Assembly (NCBI GenBank): GCA_030745875.1
Contig: JASLNT010000058.1
Location: 58,358 to 122,357 of the forward strand
Reading direction: 5' to 3'
Origin: Phycisphaerae bacterium
GTDB taxonomy: Bacteria; Planctomycetota; Phycisphaerae; SM23-33
Length of the DNA: 64,000 nucleotides
The position numbers and the translations under genes were made by a program. This document shows positions 47,922 through 57,758 of this stretch, piece by piece. Below the pieces are notes generated by a model. The model was not told the origin of the DNA and made no database searches. It was given only the letters and a program-made list of their open reading frames with translations. The stretch's first letter is position 1, and every line of letters starts with the position of its first letter.

Positions 47922-49415
47922 TCACGCCGACAGGTCCGGCACGGTGAACGGTTTGCGGTACTGTCCGTCGACGAGCGGGTCGGCTTTGTCGTCGCCCTTG
48001 ACACGCTGTTTGTCGCGGTCGATCTGTATCCACGGTCCCAGCGTTGCACTGCTCGGATCGATTTTGTGATGCTTCAATGTCGTCTGCAGACGTTCGAACG
48101 CCTCGGTGAATCCGCCCACGCCCGCGATAGCCTCCCGCTGCTTCTTCACCGGGGCGACGCTACCCAGACGATGTGCGATATTTGCGGTCTGGACTGTGGC
48201 GGTGGAGATGAAGCCTTCTTCGATTTCGGCGTGGAGATGTTCGCGCTTACCGCTGCGGACGGCCTCGATGAAGTTGACAAAATGGTTCGGGCCGCCGCGC
48301 CCGTGGAACGCCTTTATCTGCTTGCCCTTGAAATCGTACGCTACGCACGTTTCGTGCGCCTGGTAAGCCTGGGTCAGCACAAAGCCTCCTTCGCACGTGA
48401 CGACGAACCCGTAGGGTCCGTGTCGCAACATGCGATCAGCGCGGGAGCCTTTGATCGCCTTGGGAAGTTTCAGCCCGTCGACAAAGCCCGGAGCCTGCAC
48501 GTTGTATATCTCGTGAACGATCGGAGCGGTGGGGAAGTCGTAGCACATTACGTGTGCATTGGCCGCATCGCCCGCGTCGTCCCAAATGAATCGACCGCCG
48601 ATGCTCATGGTCCGCCGGGGCAGCTTCTTCTCGCCCAGCCATGCGCGAGCCACATCCAGTTCGTGAATGCCCTGGTCCAGCGTCTCGCCTCCGCCGGTGT
48701 TCCAGTCGTAGCGGCAATCATATTGGAGGCGGTTGCGATAGATCGGCAGCTTCTTCGCCGGCCCGCACCACAGTTCGTAATCGACGCTGTCGGGTATCTT
48801 CAAAGGCTCTTTGCGTTTGCCCAGCGATTGGCGCGGCTTGATGGCGAAGCAGTTGATGTGTTTGATCTTTCCGAGATGACCTTCGCGAGTCCACTTGGCG
48901 GCTTGGGCGACGCCTCTGGCCGAGCGGTGTTGAGTTCCGTGCTGGACGATGCGTTTGTGTTTGCGGGCCGCGGCGAGCATCTGCTTGCCTTCCCACATGT
49001 AAAGAGACAGTGGTTTCTCCACGTAAACGTGCTTTCCGGACTGACACGCCCAGATGGTACTCAGCCCGTGCCAGTAGACTTGCGTGGCGATCGAGACAAC
49101 GTCGATATCGTCGCGTTTGAAGATGTCGCGCATGTCGGTGTGCTTGCTTGCGTCGCGTTTGAACCAGTGCTTCACGCTTCGCGCTGCCCCGTCCAGCCGG
49201 CCGCGGTCCGGGTCGCAGACGGCGACGATCTCGACCCCGTCCTGGTTGCCCAGGCTGGTCGCGTGGCTGTGCGAACCGCGCCCGCCCAGACCGATCACCG
49301 CTACGCTGATCCTGCTGTTGGCTCCAAACGCCCCGGACGGAACGAACATCGGCAGACTGACCGCCGCAACCGCTGCGGAGGAATGTTTCACAAACCGCCT
49401 TCGCGTAATTCCCAT
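47922..49415 (-). CDS. Gfo/Idh/MocA family oxidoreductase, Tat-exported
   Basis: TRRRFVKHSSAAVAAVSLPMF Tat signal; ISVAVIGLGGRGSHSH; HVYVEKPLSLYMWEGKQML. Confidence 0.9.
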   Translation of the reverse strand: MGITRRRFVKHSSAAVAAVSLPMFVPSGAFGANSRISVAVIGLGGRGSHSHATSLGNQDGVEIVAVCDPDRGRLDGAARSVKHWFKRDASKHTDMRDIFKRDDIDVVSIATQVYWHGLSTIWACQSGKHVYVEKPLSLYMWEGKQMLAAARKHKRIVQHGTQHRSARGVAQAAKWTREGHLGKIKHINCFAIKPRQSLGKRKEPLKIPDSVDYELWCGPAKKLPIYRNRLQYDCRYDWNTGGGETLDQGIHELDVARAWLGEKKLPRRTMSIGGRFIWDDAGDAANAHVMCYDFPTAPIVHEIYNVQAPGFVDGLKLPKAIKGSRADRMLRHGPYGFVVTCEGGFVLTQAYQAHETCVAYDFKGKQIKAFHGRGGPNHFVNFIEAVRSGKREHLHAEIEEGFISTATVQTANIAHRLGSVAPVKKQREAIAGVGGFTEAFERLQTTLKHHKIDPSSATLGPWIQIDRDKQRVKGDDKADPLVDGQYRKPFTVPDLSA

Positions 49416-49548
49416 AAGCGGGCTCCTTATTCCTGACGTATCGGACCTAAGTGTCCCCTAACGATCCCGGTCCGTCAACGCTCAAGCCAACGGCGCCGCC
49501 TTGCAGCGAGGGCGGACTCGCATTGACCCTCAGAAGTTCCTGCGGGAT

Positions 49549-50364
49549 TCAGGGAATAAGAAATGCGTCGTTGATCGCGCCGCGCCGTCCGTCGGCGTCG
49601 TCATTGCCGCGTCCGCAGGATCGATATATGTCGTCCGGCTCGCTTCTGTTGTTCAACGGTTTCGTGTCGGGGATCGTCGTAGTGGAAAACCAGTCGGCGC
49701 GCCCGTCCACAAACCCGACATTCTGCCCGACCCGATCGTGGTTGAGGGAATTGGCGCCGATCTGATCGTTGTCCAGGCCCTGTCGCCCTGGTCGGCAGCG
49801 CGGGTTTGCATCCGCGATTACAGCAAGTTCAGACGGTCTTAGTCCCTTGTTCACAGGTCCGGTTATTTCGATTTCGGCGCTGGTGTTCGCGTCAGTGAAT
49901 CGTACCTGCGACAGGTAACTGTACGATAACGTGTTGTCAGTAAACGCCGAATCCCCAGGCCGCGGGGTGCGAGAGTATCCCGAAGCCTCAGCCGAAGGAC
50001 ACACGAATGAACTGCGACCTATCAGCTTGTATCGCACCAGCAGCCATAATGCCGAAGGATTGCCCTTGGCGGCGCTGCCCCAGTTTGTACTGGACGGTGC
50101 GGGAGTAACCTTCGGCAAGGCCGCCCCAATCGCCGAGTTGCGGTGCATCATGGGGGAGTTCATGTACATCCGGCAGGCTTCTGCGATATTGCGAATGTTG
50201 TTCCGACATTTTGCCGCTCGGGCAGAGTCGACCGGGGACGGGCTAACCGTACACGACGCGGCGACCATCGCAAGCAGCGTGACGCTAACTATAACCACCG
50301 TCAACTCCGCCAACGTGAATCCGTATTGTGTTGCCGCAGACTTACGCACAAGTGATTTGTCCAT
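49549..50364 (-). CDS. Type II secretion-like pseudopilin (prepilin N-terminal methylation domain)
   Basis: YGFTLAELTVVIVSVTLLAMVAAS prepilin motif; C-terminal NLNHDRVGQNVGFVDGRADW typical of planctomycete pseudopilins. Confidence 0.8.
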   Translation of the reverse strand: MDKSLVRKSAATQYGFTLAELTVVIVSVTLLAMVAASCTVSPSPVDSARAAKCRNNIRNIAEACRMYMNSPMMHRNSAIGAALPKVTPAPSSTNWGSAAKGNPSALWLLVRYKLIGRSSFVCPSAEASGYSRTPRPGDSAFTDNTLSYSYLSQVRFTDANTSAEIEITGPVNKGLRPSELAVIADANPRCRPGRQGLDNDQIGANSLNHDRVGQNVGFVDGRADWFSTTTIPDTKPLNNRSEPDDIYRSCGRGNDDADGRRGAINDAFLIP

Positions 50365-50642
50365 GTGCGCATCGTAGCACGGAACGCATCGCATGCCAAT
50401 CATCCGAGAGCTGCAAACCCGGAATCCTCTAACACTCGCCGCCCGTCATATCCCCGTTGTATTGTATGGGAATCACCCCAGGCTGCATTTCGGAATGCGG
50501 CGCGATATCGCCGGCGGTTCTCATTGTCAACGCCTTATTGACACCCGCCGGACCTGCCACTAGCATGCGGGACGGTCGGAATACGAACAGCTATTCGCCC
50601 GCCAACCTGTGGCGGACTCAACGTAGTGGAGCCCGAAGTCCC

Positions 50643-52910
50643 ATGATCAAGAAGACACGCCTCCTTTGCTCTTTTCTGCTGCTTTCTTCAACAATCGCAT
50701 GCACGTCGCTCGTCGCCGCCGATGCGAAAAGCCCGGCTTCCAGCCCCGAGGCTCGCATGAAGTCGTGGGGCCAGCATGTGAAACTCAAAACCGAGTCGAT
50801 ATTCAAGGACGTGAAGTGGATGGCGGTCGGTCCCAGGATTCAGGGAGGGAAGATCGAGAGCATCTGGTCGGTCAAGAAACGCAAGTCCACCATCTACGTG
50901 GGCGTGGGATCGGGCAACCTGTGGAAGACCGTGAACAACGGTACGACGTGGAAACCAGTTTTTGAAAGCGAGTCCACTTTCGCCGTCTCAGTGGTGACGG
51001 TGTGCGACAAGGACCCCAATCTGGTGTGGGTTGGAACGGGCGAGCCCCACATGGCCCGCAGTTCGTTCGCCGGAACGGGCGTGTTCAAGTCCGTTGACGG
51101 AGCCAAGACATGGAAGCACATGGGACTTGTCGACACGCACCATATCGGCAGGGTCCTGATTGATCCGAAGGATTCCAACGTTGTGTACGTAGCGGCCTTG
51201 GGGCATCAGTATACGTACAACAAGGAGCGCGGGCTTTTCAAAACCACCGACGGCGGGAAGACGTGGGACAAGTGCCTGTATATCTCCGAGAAGGTCGGCG
51301 TGGTGGAGGTGGCGATGGATCCCAAGGACAACAAGACGCTTTACGCCATCGCCTGGGAGCGCGACAGGAAGGCCTGGAACAATGTCGACTCCGGACCGGG
51401 AAGCGGGCTCTACAAGACCACCGATGCGGGCAAGACCTGGAGAAGGATCACCAAGGGGCTTCCCAGCGGGAAAGACGCCGGCAGGATGTGCATCGCTGTT
51501 GCGCCTTCCAACCCGAAAGTGCTGTATATCATCGCATCCTTCAAGGGCGGAAAAGTCTATCGCTCCGACGACAAGGGCGAATCCTGGACCAAGACCCACG
51601 AAGGCAATGTGCCTACCGGGATCGGTTACGATTTCTGCCTTATCCGGGTATGCCCCGACAATGAAAACGAGATCTTTGTGCCTGGTTTCAACCTGATCTA
51701 TTCATCCGACGCGGGCAAGACGTTCACCAGCAGGTCCGAGCAGGTGATTCCCATGCTCTCGTACAAACCCCGCCGCAAGACTCCACATTGCGACAATCAC
51801 GACATGTTCATCGACCCCGACGATCCCGACAGAGTTATGCTGGGCACGGACGGCGGGCTTTACATATCGCACGATCGGGCCAAGACGTGGCTGCACGTAA
51901 ACAGGCTTCCGATCGCCGAGTTTTACGCGATCTCGGTTGATATGGCCAAACCGTATCGAATATGGGGAGGCACGCAGGACAACGGCATACTCGGCGGGGA
52001 GGCCAGGCCCATGAACCCCGGTATGGAGCATTGGTACTGGAACCACGGCGGGGATAATTATGTAACGCTAATCGACCCGGACGATTTGGACACGATGTAT
52101 TTCGAGGGCATGTTCGGCGGGATGGGAAGAAAGAACATGAAGACCGGTAAAGGACGCGGGATAAGACCCGGACCGACTCCGAAAGGCGAGCGGCTGCGAT
52201 TTAACTGGATGACCCCCTTTATACTGTCGCCCCACAATTCGAAAACGCTCTACGCCGGAGCCAACTACGTTTTCAAGAGTGAAAACAGAGGCGACAAATG
52301 GGCTCGCATAAGCCCCGACCTGTCGACGAAGCCCGGCCCGGAGAAGAAAGGCAACGTTCCCTACGGAACGATAACCGACATCTCCGAATCGCCGCTGAAG
52401 AAAGGACTGCTCTACGCCGGAACCGACGACGGGCAAGTCCACGTAACAAAAGACGACGGAGCTTCCTGGACGAAGATCAACAAGGGCCTGCCCGACAGGT
52501 GGGTCACCCGCCTGGTCGCGTCGAAATACGTCGAGGGCGAAGTGTTCTGCTCGCTTACCGGATATCGCCAGGATGACTTCGAGGCGTATCTCTACTTCTC
52601 CACCGATTACGGGAAGACCTGGAAGTCGATCAAGAACAACCTGCCGGGCGAATCGATCAACGTAATACGCGAAGATCCGTTCGACAAGGACATCCTGTAT
52701 GTGGGCACCGAACTGGGCGCCTACTGTTCGATCGATCGCGGGAGGAAGTGGCATTCGCTGTGCAACCACCTGCCCACCTGCGCAGTGCACGACATTGCGG
52801 TCCATCCGCGAGACGGCGATTTGGTTGTCGGCACTCACGGAAGAAGCGCCTTTGTCCTGGACGCGAAGGAAATCAAGAAGATAAAGAAAGCGATTGCAGA
52901 ATCGAAATAG
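50643..52910 (+). CDS. Secreted BNR/VPS10 (sortilin)-like beta-propeller protein
   Basis: Repeated Asp-boxes (TTDGGKTW, TTDAGKTW, SSDAGKTF, STDYGKTW); signal peptide MIKKTRLLCSFLLLSSTIACTSLVAA. Real start 50643. Confidence 0.85.
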   Translation: MIKKTRLLCSFLLLSSTIACTSLVAADAKSPASSPEARMKSWGQHVKLKTESIFKDVKWMAVGPRIQGGKIESIWSVKKRKSTIYVGVGSGNLWKTVNNGTTWKPVFESESTFAVSVVTVCDKDPNLVWVGTGEPHMARSSFAGTGVFKSVDGAKTWKHMGLVDTHHIGRVLIDPKDSNVVYVAALGHQYTYNKERGLFKTTDGGKTWDKCLYISEKVGVVEVAMDPKDNKTLYAIAWERDRKAWNNVDSGPGSGLYKTTDAGKTWRRITKGLPSGKDAGRMCIAVAPSNPKVLYIIASFKGGKVYRSDDKGESWTKTHEGNVPTGIGYDFCLIRVCPDNENEIFVPGFNLIYSSDAGKTFTSRSEQVIPMLSYKPRRKTPHCDNHDMFIDPDDPDRVMLGTDGGLYISHDRAKTWLHVNRLPIAEFYAISVDMAKPYRIWGGTQDNGILGGEARPMNPGMEHWYWNHGGDNYVTLIDPDDLDTMYFEGMFGGMGRKNMKTGKGRGIRPGPTPKGERLRFNWMTPFILSPHNSKTLYAGANYVFKSENRGDKWARISPDLSTKPGPEKKGNVPYGTITDISESPLKKGLLYAGTDDGQVHVTKDDGASWTKINKGLPDRWVTRLVASKYVEGEVFCSLTGYRQDDFEAYLYFSTDYGKTWKSIKNNLPGESINVIREDPFDKDILYVGTELGAYCSIDRGRKWHSLCNHLPTCAVHDIAVHPRDGDLVVGTHGRSAFVLDAKEIKKIKKAIAESK

Positions 52911-52921
52911 CGTAGCGAATT

Positions 52922-53452
52922 ATGAAACTCTCCAAGATAAACCGCGTCTTCCACCGGTGGGGGTCGATTCTCGCCCTGGCGCCGATCATGATCATCATCG
53001 TTTCGGGTCTTATTCTGCAACTGAAGAAGGAAGCGGCGTGGATTCAACCGCCGACCCAGCGCGGGACCGGCTCGGAGCCTTCTATCAGCTTAGATCGTAT
53101 CCTGGAAGTCGCCAAAACGGTTCCCCAAGCCGAAATCAAGTCCTGGGACGACATCGACCGCCTCGACGTTCGACCGGGCAAGGGCGTGGTCAAAGTTCGA
53201 TGCAAGAACGGTTGGGAGGTGCAGATCGATACGCAAACCGGCCAGGTCCTGCAGACCGCCGTTCGCCGCTCCGACCTGATAGAGAGCATTCACGACGGGA
53301 GCTACTTCCACGAGAGCTTCAGGCTCTGGGTGTTCCTCCCCTCCGGTTTGATCCTTGCGATTCTCGCAGTCACCGGACTCTATCTATTCAGCCTGCCGCA
53401 TCTGGCCAGACGGAAGCGGCGCCGAAAAGAACTGGACGCCAGGAGTCAATGA
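52922..53452 (+). CDS. PepSY-associated transmembrane protein
   Basis: N-terminal TM (ILALAPIMIIIVSGLILQL), PepSY-like VKVRCKNGWEVQIDTQTGQVLQ, C-terminal TM. Confidence 0.72.
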   Translation: MKLSKINRVFHRWGSILALAPIMIIIVSGLILQLKKEAAWIQPPTQRGTGSEPSISLDRILEVAKTVPQAEIKSWDDIDRLDVRPGKGVVKVRCKNGWEVQIDTQTGQVLQTAVRRSDLIESIHDGSYFHESFRLWVFLPSGLILAILAVTGLYLFSLPHLARRKRRRKELDARSQ

Positions 53453-53526
53453 CGTCAAGTGCGGACTTCAGCGTTCAGGGTCTCGGCCAGGGCGCTTACT
53501 ATTGCCTGAATTTGCTGGTCGACCTG
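53453..53526 (-). pseudogene. Degenerate copy of the pheT 3' end
   Basis: Minus-strand reading PQVDQQIQAIVSALAETLNAEVRT* versus PheT SEQVDEQITEIVTALAGALKAEVRT*; 17-bp exact match CGTCAAGTGCGGACTTC (53453-53469 and 57757-57773); about 58/74 identical by eye, ungapped. Confidence 0.75.
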
Positions 53527-53601
53527 AGGTATGTGTCTGTCGAGAGGCGGTCTTAGTGCAGAGTGAAGCGCCCTGCCCTCTTTTGCACACAAGGTCCTTT
53601 G

Positions 53602-56229
53602 TCATTCTCGGTTGTTGATTTGTTTCCAGGCATGGAGCAGTTCTTCGGGCTCAAGGGCGAGCAGGCCGCCATTTTCGCCCACTTTACGGCCAGATGTTAT
53701 TTCGGACAGCGCAGCCAAAACCCTCAAGGGACGTTCGTCAGGTGAGATGTCCCACACTTGTGGTTCATTGTCGCTGACGGTCATCAGTTGAGTCGAGTTA
53801 GTGCGAAAAGCGACTTTCATCACCGTCTGGGTATGTGGTAGCGGAGGAGACACAGGAAGACCGGTATTCGTTTCCCAGATTCTTGCTGTCTTGTCGTAGC
53901 TTCCTGTGGCTAGAATGGCTCCCCTGGGGTCGAAGATCACGCTGGCTAGGTATCCGGTGTGTTGGACCGGCGCCGCGATCATTCTATGCGATTCGGCATC
54001 CCAGATTCTGACCGTCCCATCGTCACTGGCGGTGACCACCCGCTTTCCATCCGGGGAGAATTTCGCTTCTCTGACATGTGCGTACCGGTCTGACGCGTCA
54101 CTTCGGTGTCGAAGGGGCGGTTGGATCTGCTTGCCCGTTTGGGCGTCCCATATCCACGCCACGCCGTCGTTGCCCGCAGTCACGATGCGGCTGCCGTCCG
54201 GGCTGAACTCGACGTGGGCTATCGCGGGAGCTCCATGAAGCAACTCTAGTTTTCCCTGCTCGGGCGTAACGCAGTCCCACACGTATGCGCGGCCGCTGAG
54301 ACCTGACGCGACGATACGTTTTCCATCCGGGCTGAAGGATGCGCATATTGGAACATTGAAGCCGTACAGCGCCGGCGTGCGAGGCTGCCCGGTTCTGACG
54401 TTCCACACGCGTATCTGCCCTGCAGACATTATGACGACACTCTCAGAGTCAGAACTGAATCTGGTGAAACGCGCCCTGTTCTTCAGCGGGCTGGGTCCGC
54501 ATATGCGCTGGGGTTTGTTCCCATCCCAGACTTGGATGACGCCGTCGTTGTCTTCGGTGAGAACGTATTGTTCGTTAGGACTGCGCGCCAGTACAGACGC
54601 TGCATTCCCGCCTGGTTTGACCGCCTGGAACGGTGTGCCAACACCTCCTTTGACAGGCGGCAGGGACCAGACATATGCGACCGGTCCACACAATGTCACG
54701 AAGGATTTCTCGCCCCAATTGATGAATGCGTCGCGGACCTTGTAAGGATGCAACAGGGTGACAGAGAGCTTCTCGTCGCCTCCGCCCCAATAGCTGACCT
54801 GTACGGTATTCCTTTTTGCTTTCAGGCGGCCCGTCAAATCACGTTCTCGATCAATTGTCTCTTCCATCGGACCAGGCTTAAGCACACGCTTGCCTGTTCG
54901 CGCCTCCCATATGAGAAGATCCTTGTTCTGCGTCCACACCACGATCCTACCGTATCGCTTGCCGAAACCCGCGGTTTCGATTCGATCGCCAAGCTGAAGC
55001 GGTTTGAACGCCAGATTGCGGGATTTCAGATCCCATACGCTGACGGACTTGTCTGAAACGGTCATCAGGCGGTCGCGATCAGAACTGAACGCTACATTCT
55101 TGATGTACTGTCCGTGTTTGATTGGCAGGTGAATTGTATGTCCAGTGTCGATGTCTCGAACGTACACTTTGTACGATTCTGAACGATAGCGTATGAGGGC
55201 AATGCGAGTATGGTCTTGACTCATGGAGGCTCCTACGACTGATGAGTCATTCTCAATGTCGAGGAGTCGAAGCTGCGGTAAGCGGCGAAACATATGACCG
55301 ACACGAATGCGGTGGGCTCGTTCGGGGCAAATCCACTCGCCGTTGCGGGCCGAGCCTTCCGCGTCCAACCTGAACGCCTCTACAAACAGCGCCAGCGCGC
55401 CGCTCAGGTCATTGTCCTTGTGCAACCGCCAGCCCTGAGCCACATAGTTGCTGATCAACCGTTGGCTGCTTACTCGTTCAGCTTTCTCGGCCGCCCTTCG
55501 CTGACGGTCGGCTGAGGCGCGCTGGCGTCGCGCTTCGGAAGTCTGCCGAATCGCGATGGTTGTCAGGCCGCCCATAATCAACAGGAGAACGGTCGCAACT
55601 GTCGCAATTGCGGTCATTCGGCGCCGATGACGTTCGTCCTCCCGCCGTCGCAAGTCGTCAAAGCTGCAACCCAGCAGACAGGCGAGCATTCGCAGCTTCG
55701 CCATGCGTTTGAGGAATCTCGGCGACTCGGTCCGAATAGGGCGTACGTCCGCCGCCAGAGGTTCGACCTCTTCGATCCCTTTGGAGACAATGCTGGTTCC
55801 TTCCGTGACAACGGGTCGGATTTTTCTCAGAGCATCTGGAAACGCCTCACGTGGTTCGCCGTCTATGAGCATCGCCAGAATTCGGTCACCCCGCCCCAGT
55901 TCGTGGAATCGTTCAATCTCCTTGCCGATCCACTCGGATTCCGGCGTGCGACGCGAGCAGATCACGATCAGAAACCGGGACGCTCGCAACGCCGTTTCGA
56001 TCTCCTGATTCAGATCCGCCGACGCCGGCATCTCATCCTCGTCGCGGAAGACCCGCTTTATTCGCGGCGCAATGTTCTTCTGCCGAACAAGTTTCTTCGG
56101 TACTCGGTAGGTCTCCAACGCCGAGTGGAGCCACTTGGCCCATTTTCGATCCAGATTCAGATGACGATAACTGATGAATGCGTCGTATTGGTATGCGGCG
56201 GTATCCGATACAGTCCCATCTTCTGTCAT
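53602..56229 (-). CDS. TIR domain - transmembrane - WD40 repeat protein
   Basis: YDAFISYRHLNLDRKWAKWLHSALETY...FLIVICSRRTPESEWIGKEIERF (TIR, putative catalytic Glu); TM TAIATVATVLLLIMGGLTTIAI; WD40 repeats (FSPDGKRVVTASDDGTVRIWDA). Start 56229 with GGGAG RBS. Confidence 0.87.
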   Translation of the reverse strand: MTEDGTVSDTAAYQYDAFISYRHLNLDRKWAKWLHSALETYRVPKKLVRQKNIAPRIKRVFRDEDEMPASADLNQEIETALRASRFLIVICSRRTPESEWIGKEIERFHELGRGDRILAMLIDGEPREAFPDALRKIRPVVTEGTSIVSKGIEEVEPLAADVRPIRTESPRFLKRMAKLRMLACLLGCSFDDLRRREDERHRRRMTAIATVATVLLLIMGGLTTIAIRQTSEARRQRASADRQRRAAEKAERVSSQRLISNYVAQGWRLHKDNDLSGALALFVEAFRLDAEGSARNGEWICPERAHRIRVGHMFRRLPQLRLLDIENDSSVVGASMSQDHTRIALIRYRSESYKVYVRDIDTGHTIHLPIKHGQYIKNVAFSSDRDRLMTVSDKSVSVWDLKSRNLAFKPLQLGDRIETAGFGKRYGRIVVWTQNKDLLIWEARTGKRVLKPGPMEETIDRERDLTGRLKAKRNTVQVSYWGGGDEKLSVTLLHPYKVRDAFINWGEKSFVTLCGPVAYVWSLPPVKGGVGTPFQAVKPGGNAASVLARSPNEQYVLTEDNDGVIQVWDGNKPQRICGPSPLKNRARFTRFSSDSESVVIMSAGQIRVWNVRTGQPRTPALYGFNVPICASFSPDGKRIVASGLSGRAYVWDCVTPEQGKLELLHGAPAIAHVEFSPDGSRIVTAGNDGVAWIWDAQTGKQIQPPLRHRSDASDRYAHVREAKFSPDGKRVVTASDDGTVRIWDAESHRMIAAPVQHTGYLASVIFDPRGAILATGSYDKTARIWETNTGLPVSPPLPHTQTVMKVAFRTNSTQLMTVSDNEPQVWDISPDERPLRVLAALSEITSGRKVGENGGLLALEPEELLHAWKQINNRE

Positions 56230-56472
56230 CTTCGCACTCCCTACCGATCCGGGCGTTGGGCTGGTTCGTTCTCGATCAGGCGGTCGACGATCAACCGGAG
56301 ATGGCGAAACGGGCCATGCGAGGCGCCCACCAACCCGCCGTACGTGCGCCAACGAGACAATAGCGTAGCGGCGCCCGTCTCCAGAGGTCAAGGGAATTGG
56401 CGCCGACACACGCGTACGGTTCCCCGGAAATGGGGAGGCGTATCCCGGACAGTCAATTCCGAATTAGGTCAG

Positions 56473-57612
56473 CTATTGGCGGATATCGATCGGGTATTGG
56501 CCGTGGTGTAAAGCTGTCTCGTACAATGCGAAAAAATTGTCCACTGGAACATCTTCCATGAAATGATTTGACGGCGCGAATATATACCCTCCCCCGGGCC
56601 CAAAGGCCTCTATCCTGGTTTTGGCTTCCTCTACAGCGTCTTTGCGGCTCCCGGTAATGCCGCCTTGCAGATCAAGCCCCCCGTGAAAAATAATCTCGCT
56701 GCCGAATTCCTTCTTGAGTTCGAACGAATTCATCCCGGCCGCTTTCGGCTGGAGGGAATTCAATATATCAACGCCCATGTCGATAAAATCGGGGATGAGC
56801 TTCCTCACCGAACCGCATGTGTGCATGAATATTCTCGCCGACGGTGCGGCCTTCCTGACGGCCCGGAACAACCGGGCGTAGGGCTTCTTGAAGAACTCCC
56901 TGTACATTTCAGGCGAAACGAAAGGCCGGTCCTGCATCCCGTGGTCGCTGGAAAACTCCACCCAGTCAAGGTGCCTGCCGATCGGGGCGAGATAATAAAG
57001 GTACAGCTCCGTTATGACGTCAGTGACCTTTCCTATAAGCGTGTGAGCGAACTTTGGATCCAGGTACAGATCCGTGAAGAACTGGCGGAACCCTCTGAGA
57101 TAAGGGCAGATATCGATCATGAGCCCTGATACGGCGGTCGTGGACGTGATGCAGTAGTCAGTGTTCTCTCGCCAGTCTTCGACCTGCTCGGCGAGCCCTT
57201 CGATCCTCGCGGGGTCCTCGATGAAAGGCCATTTGTGCTTCTCGATATCAGACACTTCGGCGTTGGCGAGGGGGTGATAAGTAACGGTTGGATGACCGGC
57301 GGCGTCTTTCGTTCCGACGCCCCATTCGTCGATGGTGTTGCCCGCCTGATCGGTATACGGCTTGAAGTATTTCGGGCGCCCTATGTTCGTGTGCCTGAAA
57401 TCCGAATCGACCAGGTCGCTGACCCTGTAGTCTACATAGTCCCCTGACCTGCTGGCTCTGACGCAGGGTCCCGGTTCGGCCCATCCCTCTTTTTCGACGA
57501 TCTTGAAATAGAGGTCATTGCAGATCCTGCTGGCCGAGCCCCACAGATCCACCGGAACCCTGTCAGGCTCACGATGGTCAAGTGCCGTCAATACTCTCTG
57601 GCGATGGGTCAT
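56473..57612 (-). CDS. Uroporphyrinogen decarboxylase (URO-D/MtaA-like) family protein
   Basis: MTHRQRVLTALDHREPDRVPVDLWG N-terminus; IFMHTCGSV HxC motif; FHGGLDLQ. Confidence 0.87.
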   Translation of the reverse strand: MTHRQRVLTALDHREPDRVPVDLWGSASRICNDLYFKIVEKEGWAEPGPCVRASRSGDYVDYRVSDLVDSDFRHTNIGRPKYFKPYTDQAGNTIDEWGVGTKDAAGHPTVTYHPLANAEVSDIEKHKWPFIEDPARIEGLAEQVEDWRENTDYCITSTTAVSGLMIDICPYLRGFRQFFTDLYLDPKFAHTLIGKVTDVITELYLYYLAPIGRHLDWVEFSSDHGMQDRPFVSPEMYREFFKKPYARLFRAVRKAAPSARIFMHTCGSVRKLIPDFIDMGVDILNSLQPKAAGMNSFELKKEFGSEIIFHGGLDLQGGITGSRKDAVEEAKTRIEAFGPGGGYIFAPSNHFMEDVPVDNFFALYETALHHGQYPIDIRQ

Positions 57613-57758
57613 GACAACGGCGCCATTGGTTCATACCTTCCGCCAACATTTCCTCGATGGCGTTCTTCCCCGCCCCGACCTACATCGGGATCGCAGGGCG
57701 TTTGCAGGGATTGTATCCGATGCGGTGCGTTGAGCCGCGCGGGAAATCCCGGATAGCG

